Source: Rhizobium sp. BK650 (GTDB lineage Bacteria; Pseudomonadota; Alphaproteobacteria; Rhizobiales; Rhizobiaceae). From it: a DNA stretch of 64,000 nt. The notes beneath the pieces are model-generated. The model saw only the letters and a program-made list of their open reading frames with translations. It did not search any database and was not told the DNA's origin. The stretch is taken from the NCBI RefSeq assembly GCF_014195325.1, contig NZ_JACIBK010000002.1, forward strand, positions 558,001 to 622,000, in the 5' to 3' direction. Positions 53,419 to 64,000 of this stretch are shown piece after piece; the stretch's first letter is position 1; every line of letters starts with the position of its first letter. Both the position numbers and the translations under genes were made by a program.

Positions 53419-54444
53419 TCAGCTCTGCGGAACAGGGCCCGTCGAGGCCCTGACGATCAATTCCGTCTTCCAGAGCTCCTGCTCGGGGAAAGGACCGGCT
53501 TGCTTGACCGTGCCGATGAGCCGCTGGGCGATACGGACGCCAGCGGCGCGCAGTGACGAGCGGGTGGTCGTCAGCGGCACGGAGAAATTTTCCGGCTTCA
53601 GGAGCGGCAGCACGTCGTCATGGGCGATCAGCGAAATATCCTCGCCAAGCTTCAATCCTGCCTGATTGACGGCCCGGATCGCGCCGAGAGCCAGCACCGT
53701 ACTGGAACACAGGATGGCAGTTGGTCGCTCGGCTAGCTGCAGGAAGCGCTCCATGGCGACCAGTCCTTCTTCGTCCGTCATGACGGTATGGCTCGTGCAA
53801 TCCTCTGCGAGCTCCAGGCCGCGCTCGCCGAGCGCAGCGATCAGGCCGTTCCTGCGGCGGATGGCGAAATCAAGATGCGCCGGCCCGTTCATCAGCGCAA
53901 AGCGTGTATGGCCGAGCTGCAGCAGAAGCCGCGCCGCATCATAGAAGGCGGCCTCGTTATCGATGTCGAGATAGGGGTAATCCGGCTCCGTGCCGAAGGA
54001 GCGACCGTGCACCACGAAGGGCATGGAAAGCGATTTCAGCATGGCAAGCCGCGGGTCGTGGCCGCGCATATAGGCAACGAACAAGGCGTCCACATTGCCG
54101 CTGATCGCCAGTCGCCGCAATGCTGCGACTTCGTCATCCGGATCCGCCGGCATAATGACGAAGTGAAAATCGTGACGCACCGCTTCCTCGCCGAGACCGG
54201 TCAGGAACTCGCCGAAATGTACATCGGACTGATGCCCGGGCGCTGTGGGCATGACAAGTCCGATAGAACCGGCTTTGCCGGTCGCAAGCCGCTGGGCTGC
54301 CTTGTTGGGCCGGTATCCTGTTTCCTTGACCGCTTGGAGCACGCGTTCCCGGGTCGCCTCGTTGACCTCGGGATAGCCGTTGAGCGCGCGGCTCACAGTC
54401 GTCTGCGAAAGCCCCAGCAATTCCGATAGCTGTTTGAGATTCAC
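53419..54444 (-). CDS. aglR: LacI-family repressor of the agl operon, AglR
   Basis: A 341-residue regulator. N-terminal helix-turn-helix with hinge (LKQLSELLGLSQTTVSRALNGYPEV), then a periplasmic-binding-protein-like sugar domain (GSIGLVMPTAPGHQ; DALFVAYMRGHDPRL). Divergent from aglE; two LacI-type palindromes (54511 and 54671) lie in the 294-bp gap. By analogy to S. meliloti it represses alpha-glucoside uptake until inducer is present. Confidence 0.9.
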   Translation of the reverse strand: MNLKQLSELLGLSQTTVSRALNGYPEVNEATRERVLQAVKETGYRPNKAAQRLATGKAGSIGLVMPTAPGHQSDVHFGEFLTGLGEEAVRHDFHFVIMPADPDDEVAALRRLAISGNVDALFVAYMRGHDPRLAMLKSLSMPFVVHGRSFGTEPDYPYLDIDNEAAFYDAARLLLQLGHTRFALMNGPAHLDFAIRRRNGLIAALGERGLELAEDCTSHTVMTDEEGLVAMERFLQLAERPTAILCSSTVLALGAIRAVNQAGLKLGEDISLIAHDDVLPLLKPENFSVPLTTTRSSLRAAGVRIAQRLIGTVKQAGPFPEQELWKTELIVRASTGPVPQS

Positions 54445-54508
54445 CTGCTATGCTTCCTCCCGGCGTGCCCTGTGGCCGCAAATACTGGCCGCCGCCTCCC
54501 CACGGCAT

Positions 54509-54522
54509 CCAAAGCGCTTTCA
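54509..54522. promoter_or_regulatory. LacI-type operator O1 near aglR
   Basis: CCAAAGCGCTTTCA, core palindrome AAAGCGCTTT (54511-54520). Matches the O2 site at 12 of 14 positions. It lies 65 bp from the aglR start, suggesting autoregulation. Confidence 0.7.
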
Positions 54523-54670
54523 AATATGTAGCATCTGCTGCGCTTGACTCAAGAAAAATCGCTCCATATCCCCCGTTAAGCCTTGTGGCGGCGCGATGAT
54601 GGCCCGGTTTTACAACCGTTTTCGCGAAATGGCTTGACTTCATTCTAGCGAAAGTGAATGAGTTGCGTTG

Positions 54671-54684
54671 TCAAAGCGCTTTGA
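54671..54684. promoter_or_regulatory. LacI-type operator O2 in front of aglE
   Basis: TCAAAGCGCTTTGA, a perfect 14-bp palindrome with the central CG typical of LacI/GalR operators. It lies 55 bp upstream of the aglE ATG. A possible TTGACT -35 box sits at 54634-54639, so binding here would block aglE transcription. Confidence 0.8.
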
Positions 54685-54738
54685 AATTTCCTTTGAATGA
54701 AAATCTGCGCTATCTGATTGTGATGGGAGGTTGATCAC

Positions 54739-56100
54739 ATGAAAAAGTCTTTCTTGATGGGCGTTGCATTTGCGGCGCTTTTTGCCGGCGCCGCATCGGC
54801 GGCGGATCTGAAATTCGCACCGGGTCAGGACTCTAAGTTCAACTGGAAGAGCTACGACGACTTTAAGGCCGCTCATGCCGACCTCAAGGGTCAGCAGCTT
54901 ACGATCTTCGGCCCCTGGCGCGGCGAAGACGAAGCCTTCTTCCAGAGCATTCTCGCCTACTTTGTCGAAGCAACCGGCATTGACGCCAAGTATTCTTCAT
55001 CTGAAAACTACGAGCAGCAGATCGTCATCGATACCCAGGCAGGCTCCCCGCCGAATATCGCGATCCTGCCGCAACCGGGCCTCCTGGCCGATCTCGCCGG
55101 CAAGGGCTATCTGACGCCGCTCGGCGACGATACGTCCAAGTGGGTCAAGGATAATTACGGCGCCGGCGACAGCTGGGTCGGTTACGGCACCTATAAAGGC
55201 AAGGATGGCAAGGAAGCCTTCTTCGCCTTCCCTTACAAGGCCGACGTAAAGTCGCTCGTCTGGTACGTGCCGGAAAACTTCCAGGAAGCGGGCTACAAGG
55301 TTCCGACGACCATGGAAGAACTGCACGCCCTGACCGACCAGATCGTCAAGGACGGCGGCGTCCCATGGTGCATCGGTCTGGGTTCGGGTGGCGCAACCGG
55401 CTGGCCGGCAACCGACTGGGTCGAAGACATCATGCTGCGCACGCAGAAGCCTGACGTCTACGACAAGTGGACCACTAACGAAGTGAAGTTCACCGATCCG
55501 GCCGTTGTTGCCGCCATCGATGAATTCGGCAAGTTTGCAAAGAACGAGAAGTATGTTGATGGCGGCGTTGCGGCCGTTGCTTCGACCGACTTCCGCGACA
55601 GCCCGAAGGGTCTCTTCGCGGTCCCGCCGAAGTGCTATCTGCACCATCAGGCTTCGTTCATTCCGTCCTTCTTCCCGGCAGGCACGAAGCTCGGCACGGA
55701 TGCCGATTTCTTCTACATGCCGACCTATGCTGCGCATGCCGATCTCGGCAAGCCGGTTCTTGGTGCAGGCACGCTTGTGACCATCGCGAAGGATTCCCCG
55801 ACTGCCCGCGCCTTCATCGACTTCCTGAAGACGCCGGTTGCGCATGAACTCTGGATGGCGCAGTCGAGCTTCCTGACGCCCTACAAAGGCGTCAATGTCA
55901 ACGCTTATGCCAACGACCAGATGAAGAAGGAAGGCGAGATCCTCACCTCGGCCACCACCTTCCGCTTCGACGGCTCGGACCTGATGCCCGGCAAGATCGG
56001 CGCCGGCGCCTTCTGGACCGGCATGGTTGATTTCGTCGGCGGCAAGTCCGCTCAGGACGCCGCTGCCGAAATCCAGAGCGCCTGGGACGGCATCAAGTAA
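54739..56100 (+). CDS. aglE: Alpha-glucoside ABC transporter, substrate-binding protein AglE
   Basis: A 453-residue periplasmic binding protein. Signal peptide at 1-21 (SFLMGVAFAALFAGAASA), then a type-1 extracellular solute-binding fold (QLTIFGPWRGEDEAFFQSIL). In S. meliloti AglE delivers sucrose, maltose and trehalose to AglFG. GGGAGG Shine-Dalgarno 9 bases before the ATG. A hairpin lies between aglE and aglF. Confidence 0.94.
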   Translation: MKKSFLMGVAFAALFAGAASAADLKFAPGQDSKFNWKSYDDFKAAHADLKGQQLTIFGPWRGEDEAFFQSILAYFVEATGIDAKYSSSENYEQQIVIDTQAGSPPNIAILPQPGLLADLAGKGYLTPLGDDTSKWVKDNYGAGDSWVGYGTYKGKDGKEAFFAFPYKADVKSLVWYVPENFQEAGYKVPTTMEELHALTDQIVKDGGVPWCIGLGSGGATGWPATDWVEDIMLRTQKPDVYDKWTTNEVKFTDPAVVAAIDEFGKFAKNEKYVDGGVAAVASTDFRDSPKGLFAVPPKCYLHHQASFIPSFFPAGTKLGTDADFFYMPTYAAHADLGKPVLGAGTLVTIAKDSPTARAFIDFLKTPVAHELWMAQSSFLTPYKGVNVNAYANDQMKKEGEILTSATTFRFDGSDLMPGKIGAGAFWTGMVDFVGGKSAQDAAAEIQSAWDGIK

Positions 56101-56115
56101 TTTCCTGCCATTTTG

Positions 56116-56137
56116 TGCCGCCGGGCGACCGGCGGCA
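56116..56137 (+). repeat. Hairpin between aglE and aglF
   Basis: TGCCGCCGG (56116-56124), GCGA tetraloop, CCGGCGGCA (56129-56137): a perfect 9-bp GC-rich stem with a GNRA loop, no T-run after it. Located 16 bp beyond the aglE stop; such stems often protect the upstream binding-protein mRNA from 3' decay. Confidence 0.65.
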
Positions 56138-56272
56138 TCACCGGAATGAACGGCCGGGTTCCAGAGGGGGAGCCCGGTTGTGCCGGATCTTGTGGTCAAA
56201 CGCACAAGCTATATTGACGATATCCGGCATTCACCCTTCAAAATAAGACAGGGAAGCAGGGGGAGGGACGAA

Positions 56273-57286
56273 ATGCTGTCGCAGATAGTGTCCGCTTTGG
56301 TCGTCGTGGTCGTCGCCGTTTTCGCATGCTCGGCCTATTTCTTTTTCTCGAACAAGATCCTCGATCTTGCCTTGCCGGTGAAGGACGGCGATATCCGCCA
56401 GGCCTCGCGCAATCTGAACCGGCGCGCGATGATCCGCCCCTGGCTGTTCCTCTTCCCGGCGCTCTTCCTGCTGATCGTCTACCTTGTCTATCCTGTTGTC
56501 GCGACTTTCATCCTGTCCTTCTACGACCGGTCCGGCAACGAGTTCGTCGGCGCGCAGAACTACCTGTGGGCCTTGAACGACCGCGAATTCCGTCAGTCGA
56601 TCTTCAACAACATCCTCTGGCTTGCAGTGGTGCCCGCCGCCTGCACCTTCTTCGGCCTCGTCATCGCAGTCATGACCGACCGCATCTGGTGGGGCAATAT
56701 CGCCAAGAGCATCGTCTTCATGCCGATGGCGATCTCCTTCGTCGGCGCTTCCGTCATCTGGAAGTTCATCTATGAATATCGCGGCGGCAACGATGTGCAG
56801 ATCGGCCTCCTGAATGCCATCGTGCAGACGTTCGGCGGCACGCCGCAAGTCTGGATCTCCATCCCTTTCTGGAACAACTTCTTCCTGATGGTGATCCTGA
56901 TCTGGATCCAGACTGGCTTTGCCATGGTCATCCTCTCGGCCGCATTGCGCGGCATTCCCGAGGAGACGATCGAAGCAGCCGTTATCGACGGCGCTAATGG
57001 CTGGCAGATCTTCTGGCGCATCATGGTGCCGCAGATCTGGGGCACGATTGCCGTCGTCTGGACGACCATCACCATTCTCGTCCTCAAGGTCTTCGATATC
57101 GTGCTGACGATGACCAACGGCCAATGGCAGACCATGGTGCTGGCGAACCTGATGTTCAACTGGTTGTTCCGCGGCGGTGGCGATTCCGGCCGTAGTGCCG
57201 TCATCGCCATCATCATCATGCTTGCCGTGACGCCGATCATGGTGTGGAACGTACGTCGCGCCAATGCCGAGCTGAGGGGGCGCTGA
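56273..57286 (+). CDS. aglF: Alpha-glucoside ABC transporter permease AglF
   Basis: A 337-residue inner-membrane permease of the MalF type. Extra N-terminal membrane helix (IVSALVVVVVAVFACSAYFF), second helix (PWLFLFPALFLLIVYLVYPV), and the EAA loop (IPEETIEAAVIDGANGWQIF). ATG at 56273 has a near-perfect GGGAGGG Shine-Dalgarno; the longer frame from 56180 is leader. One base separates it from aglG. Confidence 0.94.
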   Translation: MLSQIVSALVVVVVAVFACSAYFFFSNKILDLALPVKDGDIRQASRNLNRRAMIRPWLFLFPALFLLIVYLVYPVVATFILSFYDRSGNEFVGAQNYLWALNDREFRQSIFNNILWLAVVPAACTFFGLVIAVMTDRIWWGNIAKSIVFMPMAISFVGASVIWKFIYEYRGGNDVQIGLLNAIVQTFGGTPQVWISIPFWNNFFLMVILIWIQTGFAMVILSAALRGIPEETIEAAVIDGANGWQIFWRIMVPQIWGTIAVVWTTITILVLKVFDIVLTMTNGQWQTMVLANLMFNWLFRGGGDSGRSAVIAIIIMLAVTPIMVWNVRRANAELRGR

Positions 57287-57287
57287 G

Positions 57288-58451
57288 ATGACCAGAGCTG
57301 CAAGCTACTTCAAGATCGGCCCCGCTCGCCTCTTTGTCCACCTCTGCGTCCTTGTTATCGTCATCATTTGGCTGGTGCCGACTCTCGGCATCTTCGTCAG
57401 CGCATTGCGCGATAGGGACCAGATCACCGTTTCCGGCTGGTGGACGGCCTTTGCCGGTTCCACCCAGACGGTGGCCGCACGTTTGGGCACGCCAGATCAG
57501 CAGAAGCAGGAAGGCGACATCTACGTCATCACGGGCAATGTGCTGGCTGACCAGCCGGGCCGCTCGGTCAAGGCTTTCGGCGTACGTGTACAGCAGCCCT
57601 CCGCCTTCGACGCCGGTCAGACCGCCGATCTCGGCGATGGCGAAAGCCTACTTATCAACAGCGACGGCACCTATCGTTACATGAAGAACGTTGCTTTCGC
57701 GCCCGACGAGCGCCCGCGCCGCATTTATGTCGCGGCATCGGCTCCGCCGCAATTCACGCTCGCGAACTATAGGACAGTTCTGACAAGCGAGGGCATCGGG
57801 CAGTCGTTCATCAATTCGCTGACGGTGACCATTCCGGCGACCATCATCCCGATCCTTATAGCCGCCTTCGCCGCTTATGCTCTGAGCTGGATGGAATTCC
57901 CCGGCCGCGCGCTCTTGATTGCGCTGGTCGTCGGTCTCATCGTCGTGCCGCTGCAGATGTCGCTCATTCCACTCCTGCGGCTCTATAACGAGATCGGCGC
58001 AGCGATCGGCCAGCCGTCCAAGACCTATCCCGGCATTTGGCTGGCGCACACCGCCTTCGGCATGCCGCTCGCCATCTATCTCCTGCGGGCCTACATTGCC
58101 GGTCTGCCCAAGGAGATCATCGAATCCGCCCGCGTCGATGGCGCGAGCGATTTCGAGATCTTCACCCGCATCGTATTGCCTCTGTCCTTCCCCGCGCTCG
58201 CTTCTTTCGCGATCTTCCAGTTCCTGTGGGTTTGGAATGACCTGCTCGTCGCCATGGTCTTCCTCGGCACCGATAAGGATCACCTCGTGCTGACCGGAGC
58301 GCTGAATGCGCTGCTCGGCTCACGCGGCGGCAACTGGGAGATCCTGACGGCATCGGCCTTCGTCACCATCATCATCCCGCTGCTCGTCTTCTTCGGTCTG
58401 CAGCGTTACCTGGTGCGTGGCCTGCTGGCGGGGTCGGTCAAGGGAGGCTGA
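57288..58451 (+). CDS. aglG: Alpha-glucoside ABC transporter permease AglG
   Basis: A 387-residue permease of the MalG type. Membrane helix 1 at ~14-36 is followed by an unusually large, roughly 130-residue periplasmic region (to about residue 165) before the usual core of five helices with EAA loop (LPKEIIESARVDGASDFEIF). Typical MalG permeases are about 280-300 residues. Pairs with AglF and the ATPase AglK. Confidence 0.93.
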   Translation: MTRAASYFKIGPARLFVHLCVLVIVIIWLVPTLGIFVSALRDRDQITVSGWWTAFAGSTQTVAARLGTPDQQKQEGDIYVITGNVLADQPGRSVKAFGVRVQQPSAFDAGQTADLGDGESLLINSDGTYRYMKNVAFAPDERPRRIYVAASAPPQFTLANYRTVLTSEGIGQSFINSLTVTIPATIIPILIAAFAAYALSWMEFPGRALLIALVVGLIVVPLQMSLIPLLRLYNEIGAAIGQPSKTYPGIWLAHTAFGMPLAIYLLRAYIAGLPKEIIESARVDGASDFEIFTRIVLPLSFPALASFAIFQFLWVWNDLLVAMVFLGTDKDHLVLTGALNALLGSRGGNWEILTASAFVTIIIPLLVFFGLQRYLVRGLLAGSVKGG

Positions 58452-58486
58452 GAAATCCCAAGACGCAATTTCAAACAGGATATCCC

Positions 58487-60139
58487 ATGAGTGTGGCTTC
58501 ACAATCCAATCTGACCGTCGACAAGGACTGGTGGCGCGGTGCGGTGATCTATCAGATCTATCCGCGCTCCTACCAGGATTCGAACGGCGACGGCATCGGC
58601 GACCTGAAGGGCATTACTGCCCGTCTGCCGCATGTGGCAAGCCTCGGCGCCGACGCGATCTGGATTTCGCCTTTCTTCACCTCGCCGATGCGCGATTTCG
58701 GCTATGACGTTTCCGACTATGAAAATGTCGATGCGATCTTCGGCACGCTGATCGATTTCGACACGCTGATTGCTGAAGCGCACCGCCTCGGCATCAAGGT
58801 GATGATCGACCTCGTCATCTCGCATTCCTCCGACCAGCATCCGTGGTTCGTCGAAAGCCGCTCCAGCAAGACCAACGCCAAGGCCGACTGGTATGTCTGG
58901 GCCGACGCCAAGCCTGACGGCACGCCGCCGAACAATTGGCTGTCGATCTTCGGCGGCTCGGCATGGGCGTGGGATCCGACGCGCATGCAGTATTATCTGC
59001 ACAACTTCCTGACCTCGCAGCCGGACATGAACCTGCATAACCCTGAAGTTCAGGACCGCCTGCTCGATGTCGTCCGCTTCTGGCTGAAGCGCGGCGTCGA
59101 CGGCTTCCGTCTCGACACGATCAATTTCTACTTCCACGACAAGCTGCTGCGCGATAATCCGGCACTTGCCCCGGAACGCCGCAATGCCTCGACCGCTCCG
59201 GCCGTGAACCCCTATAATTTCCAGGAGCATCTCTACGATAAGAACCGCCCTGAGAACCTCGAATTCCTGAAGCGCTTCCGCGCGGTGCTGGAAGAGTTCC
59301 CGGCAATCGCCGCCGTCGGCGAAGTGGGCGACAGCCAGCGTGGCCTCGAAATCGTCGGCGAATACACGTCCGGCAATGACAAGATGCACATGTGCTACGC
59401 CTTCGAATTCCTGGCGCCCGATCCGCTTACGCCGGAGCGCGTCGAGGAAGTCATGAAGGATTTTGGTGCCGCAGCTCCCGACGGCTGGGCCTGCTGGGCC
59501 TTCTCGAACCATGACGTCATGCGCCATGTCAGCCGCTGGGGTTCGCTGGTCGCCGATCACGATGCCTTTGCCAAGCTCTATGCTTCGTTGCTGATGACCC
59601 TACGCGGTTCGATCTGCCTCTATCAGGGCGAAGAGCTTGCGCTGACCGAAGCCGATCTCGCCTACCAGGACCTGCAGGACCCCTACGGCATCCAGTTCTG
59701 GCCGGAATTCAAGGGCCGCGACGGATGCCGCACACCAATGGTCTGGGACAGCCAAGTCGCCCAGGGCGGCTTTTCGACGGTGAAACCCTGGCTGCCGGTG
59801 CCGGTCGAACACATCCTGCGCGCCGTCAGCGTGCAACAGGGCGACGAGAATTCCGTGCTCGAGCACTACCGCCGCTTTATCGCGTTCCGTAAGCAGCATC
59901 CGGCCTTCGCCAAAGGCGAGATCGAGTTCGAGGATCCGCAGGACGACGCCCTGATCTTCACGCGCGAATACGGCAATGAGACGCTGCTCTGCATCTTCAA
60001 CATGGGACCGGCAGAAACCAGTGTCACCCTTCCGGCAGGCGAGTGGCAGGCTTTGACGGGGCACGGCTTTACCAGCAACAACTACGGCGACAAGATCGAT
60101 ATTCCGGCCTGGGGGGCGTATTTCGCCCGCCTCGCGTAA
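58487..60139 (+). CDS. aglA: Alpha-glucosidase AglA (GH13)
   Basis: A 550-residue cytoplasmic glycoside hydrolase that splits imported alpha-glucosides to glucose. GH13 motifs: DLVISHSSDQHPWF, nucleophile D210 (DGFRLDTINF), acid/base E279 (AAVGEVGD) and transition-state stabiliser D343 (FSNHDVMRH). No signal peptide. Position between permease and ATPase genes is the standard agl order. Confidence 0.95.
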   Translation: MSVASQSNLTVDKDWWRGAVIYQIYPRSYQDSNGDGIGDLKGITARLPHVASLGADAIWISPFFTSPMRDFGYDVSDYENVDAIFGTLIDFDTLIAEAHRLGIKVMIDLVISHSSDQHPWFVESRSSKTNAKADWYVWADAKPDGTPPNNWLSIFGGSAWAWDPTRMQYYLHNFLTSQPDMNLHNPEVQDRLLDVVRFWLKRGVDGFRLDTINFYFHDKLLRDNPALAPERRNASTAPAVNPYNFQEHLYDKNRPENLEFLKRFRAVLEEFPAIAAVGEVGDSQRGLEIVGEYTSGNDKMHMCYAFEFLAPDPLTPERVEEVMKDFGAAAPDGWACWAFSNHDVMRHVSRWGSLVADHDAFAKLYASLLMTLRGSICLYQGEELALTEADLAYQDLQDPYGIQFWPEFKGRDGCRTPMVWDSQVAQGGFSTVKPWLPVPVEHILRAVSVQQGDENSVLEHYRRFIAFRKQHPAFAKGEIEFEDPQDDALIFTREYGNETLLCIFNMGPAETSVTLPAGEWQALTGHGFTSNNYGDKIDIPAWGAYFARLA

Positions 60140-60160
60140 GGATCAGGAGGGGAGAGGAAA

Positions 60161-61252
<1,092 letters not shown>

Positions 61253-61366
61253 CCATCCATTTTTGGTGGAATCCTTCTTCTTGAGGCTGTGGAGGGGGAG
61301 GATTCTCACTTTCTGTTAAACATGCGGTGCTAGCCTTTTCTCATCAAGACTGAGGGGACCAAGGCC

Positions 61367-61780
61367 ATGGCCGCATCGAATCCGACACCTCCGAAATCGC
61401 ACTTCCTGGCGAAGGAAGAATCTTTCATGTACGACCGTGAATCGCGGTTCAAAATGGAAGACACGATGAACGCCGCGCGCATAGAATATACCGAAAAGGG
61501 CGTCATGCACGCCGCCTCGCGCAGATGCGATATCGTCCGTATCTCGATGAGCAGCGCGATCCTCGCGATTCTCACGCAGTATACGCTGCCGAAGCAGTTC
61601 TACCTGGACATTCCTGATGCCCGCATCACCAAGGTGGGCTGCCTGCTGATGAAGACCTTCCCGAACAACACGATCGAGGTTCGCTTCCTTCGCCTGCTGA
61701 CGCAGAAGGAATTGAACAAGATCTTCGTCTACAGCACGCACCCGGCTCACAAGGACTACGTCCTCGATATCCGCGCGTAA
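61367..61780 (+). CDS. Small PilZ-like protein, function unknown
   Basis: A 137-residue soluble protein. The central part (residues ~32-110) resembles a PilZ domain: MNAARIEYTEKGVMHAASRR, CDIVRISMSSAI (compare C-x-V-x-D/N-IS-x-x-G/A), LPKQFYLDIPDAR, then IEVRFLRLL. The Arg-rich RxxxR motif and the Asp/Asn and Gly of the c-di-GMP-binding motif are not all conserved, so it may not bind the nucleotide. An alternative start is the ATG at 61427. It stands alone, 114 bp after aglK and before a terminator. Confidence 0.65.
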   Translation: MAASNPTPPKSHFLAKEESFMYDRESRFKMEDTMNAARIEYTEKGVMHAASRRCDIVRISMSSAILAILTQYTLPKQFYLDIPDARITKVGCLLMKTFPNNTIEVRFLRLLTQKELNKIFVYSTHPAHKDYVLDIRA

Positions 61781-61804
61781 CCAGTCTCGCATTCACCGGG
61801 CACG

Positions 61805-61838
61805 AAAAACCGCGGTTTCAGCCGCGGTTTTTTCTTTT
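61805..61838. terminator. Bidirectional terminator between the PilZ-like gene and edd
   Basis: AAAAACCGCGG (61805-61815), 6-base loop, CCGCGGTTTTT (61822-61832), then TCTTTT. A-rich on the left and T-rich on the right, so it works for both convergent genes. Confidence 0.88.
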
Positions 61839-61855
61839 CCATCGATGGTGGAATG

Positions 61856-63682
<1,827 letters not shown>

Positions 63683-63750
63683 GGAAAACCCCTGCCTTAT
63701 TCTGGTTCGTCTCTATCTGTTCACTGGCTCCGGGGGCCTGTCCGGCCGTA

Positions 63751-64000
63751 TCAGGGAGCCCAGTAGATCTCGACCGGGGAAGTGGCCCGGCGCAGAATGG
63801 CGCGGATCGGCATTTCTGCCTCTTCGCCGCTCCCTTCTGCCTTGGCGAGAACGTCTTTTTTGCCTTCGCCCTCAATGTGGAGAATGAGCATTTTGGCATC
63901 TTCAAGCGCGGAGAAGGTGAAGGTCAAGCGCGGCTCGCCTGCTCCTTCCGCGTCCATCGTAATGATGCTGCGCGGCGTCTGCGGGTCAAGCGCGACGCTC
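63751..64000 (-). CDS. pgl: 6-phosphogluconolactonase Pgl, C-terminal part
   Basis: The frame is open at the right edge of the window; about 82 C-terminal residues are visible (SVALDPQTPRSIITMDAEGA, then LILHIEGEGKKDVLAKAEGS). They match the end of DevB-type 6-phosphogluconolactonases, which hydrolyse 6-phosphogluconolactone just before the Edd step. Gene order with edd supports the call. Confidence 0.85.
   Translation of the reverse strand, partial: SVALDPQTPRSIITMDAEGAGEPRLTFTFSALEDAKMLILHIEGEGKKDVLAKAEGSGEEAEMPIRAILRRATSPVEIYWAP

Overview
The window is a chromosomal segment of a fast-growing alphaproteobacterial rhizobium, most likely Rhizobium of the etli/leguminosarum group. The evidence is its 60% class GC content, the che-flagellar-motility supercluster in the order known from Sinorhizobium and Rhizobium, the rhizobial markers visN/visR, rem, motC, motE, cheS, cheT, flaF and flbT, four tandem flagellin genes, and an alpha-glucoside (agl) operon next to Entner-Doudoroff genes. 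No insertion sequence, prophage, CRISPR array, rRNA or tRNA was seen. The gene content is core-like throughout.

Layout. Positions 1-7261: chemotaxis operon (3' end of icpA, cheS, cheY1, cheA, cheW, cheR, cheB, cheY2, cheD, cheT), running into fliF (to 9070, hairpin terminator). Positions 9643-11144: visN-visR, the master motility regulators. Positions 11204-16456, minus strand: motA-fliM-fliN-fliG-flhB and a 146-residue orphan. Positions 16706-25647, plus strand: flgF-fliI-orphan membrane protein-flgB-flgC-fliE-flgG-flgA-flgI-motE-flgH-fliL-fliP, ending in a perfect 27-bp terminator stem. Positions 25750-27669, minus strand: a TPR/GT41 glycosyltransferase. Positions 28065-32564: flagellins flaA-flaB-flaC-flaD. 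Positions 32758-37931: a FliH-like gene, motB, motC, fliK and a lytic transglycosylase. Positions 38212-49344: rem, flgE, flgK, flgL, flaF, flbT, flgD, fliQ, flhA, fliR, a FliJ-like gene, flgJ, a FlgN-like gene and a FliL-like gene. Positions 49625-52380: a WecG/TagA glycosyltransferase and a GumC/Wzc-like polysaccharide co-polymerase. Then come folD, the aglR regulator, aglEFGAK, a PilZ-like small protein, edd and the end of pgl.

How it fits together. VisNR switches on Rem, and Rem drives the late motility genes. The Che proteins (two CheYs, CheS and CheT, no CheZ) control the speed of a unidirectional motor built from MotA/B with the periplasmic MotC and its chaperone MotE. The most interesting signal I found is RNA-level. 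The flaA, flaB and flaC leaders share a conserved element in which a TGTCC(C/T)-type strand can pair with the Shine-Dalgarno region, with compensatory changes between genes. This is a plausible target of FlbT, which is encoded 11-15 kb away in the same cluster. Other leads are candidates for the 'missing' FliH and FliJ and a second FliL-like protein, a GT41 enzyme that could glycosylate flagellin, an intrinsic terminator placed between fliG and flhB, and a glutamate in place of the phospho-acceptor aspartate in Rem.
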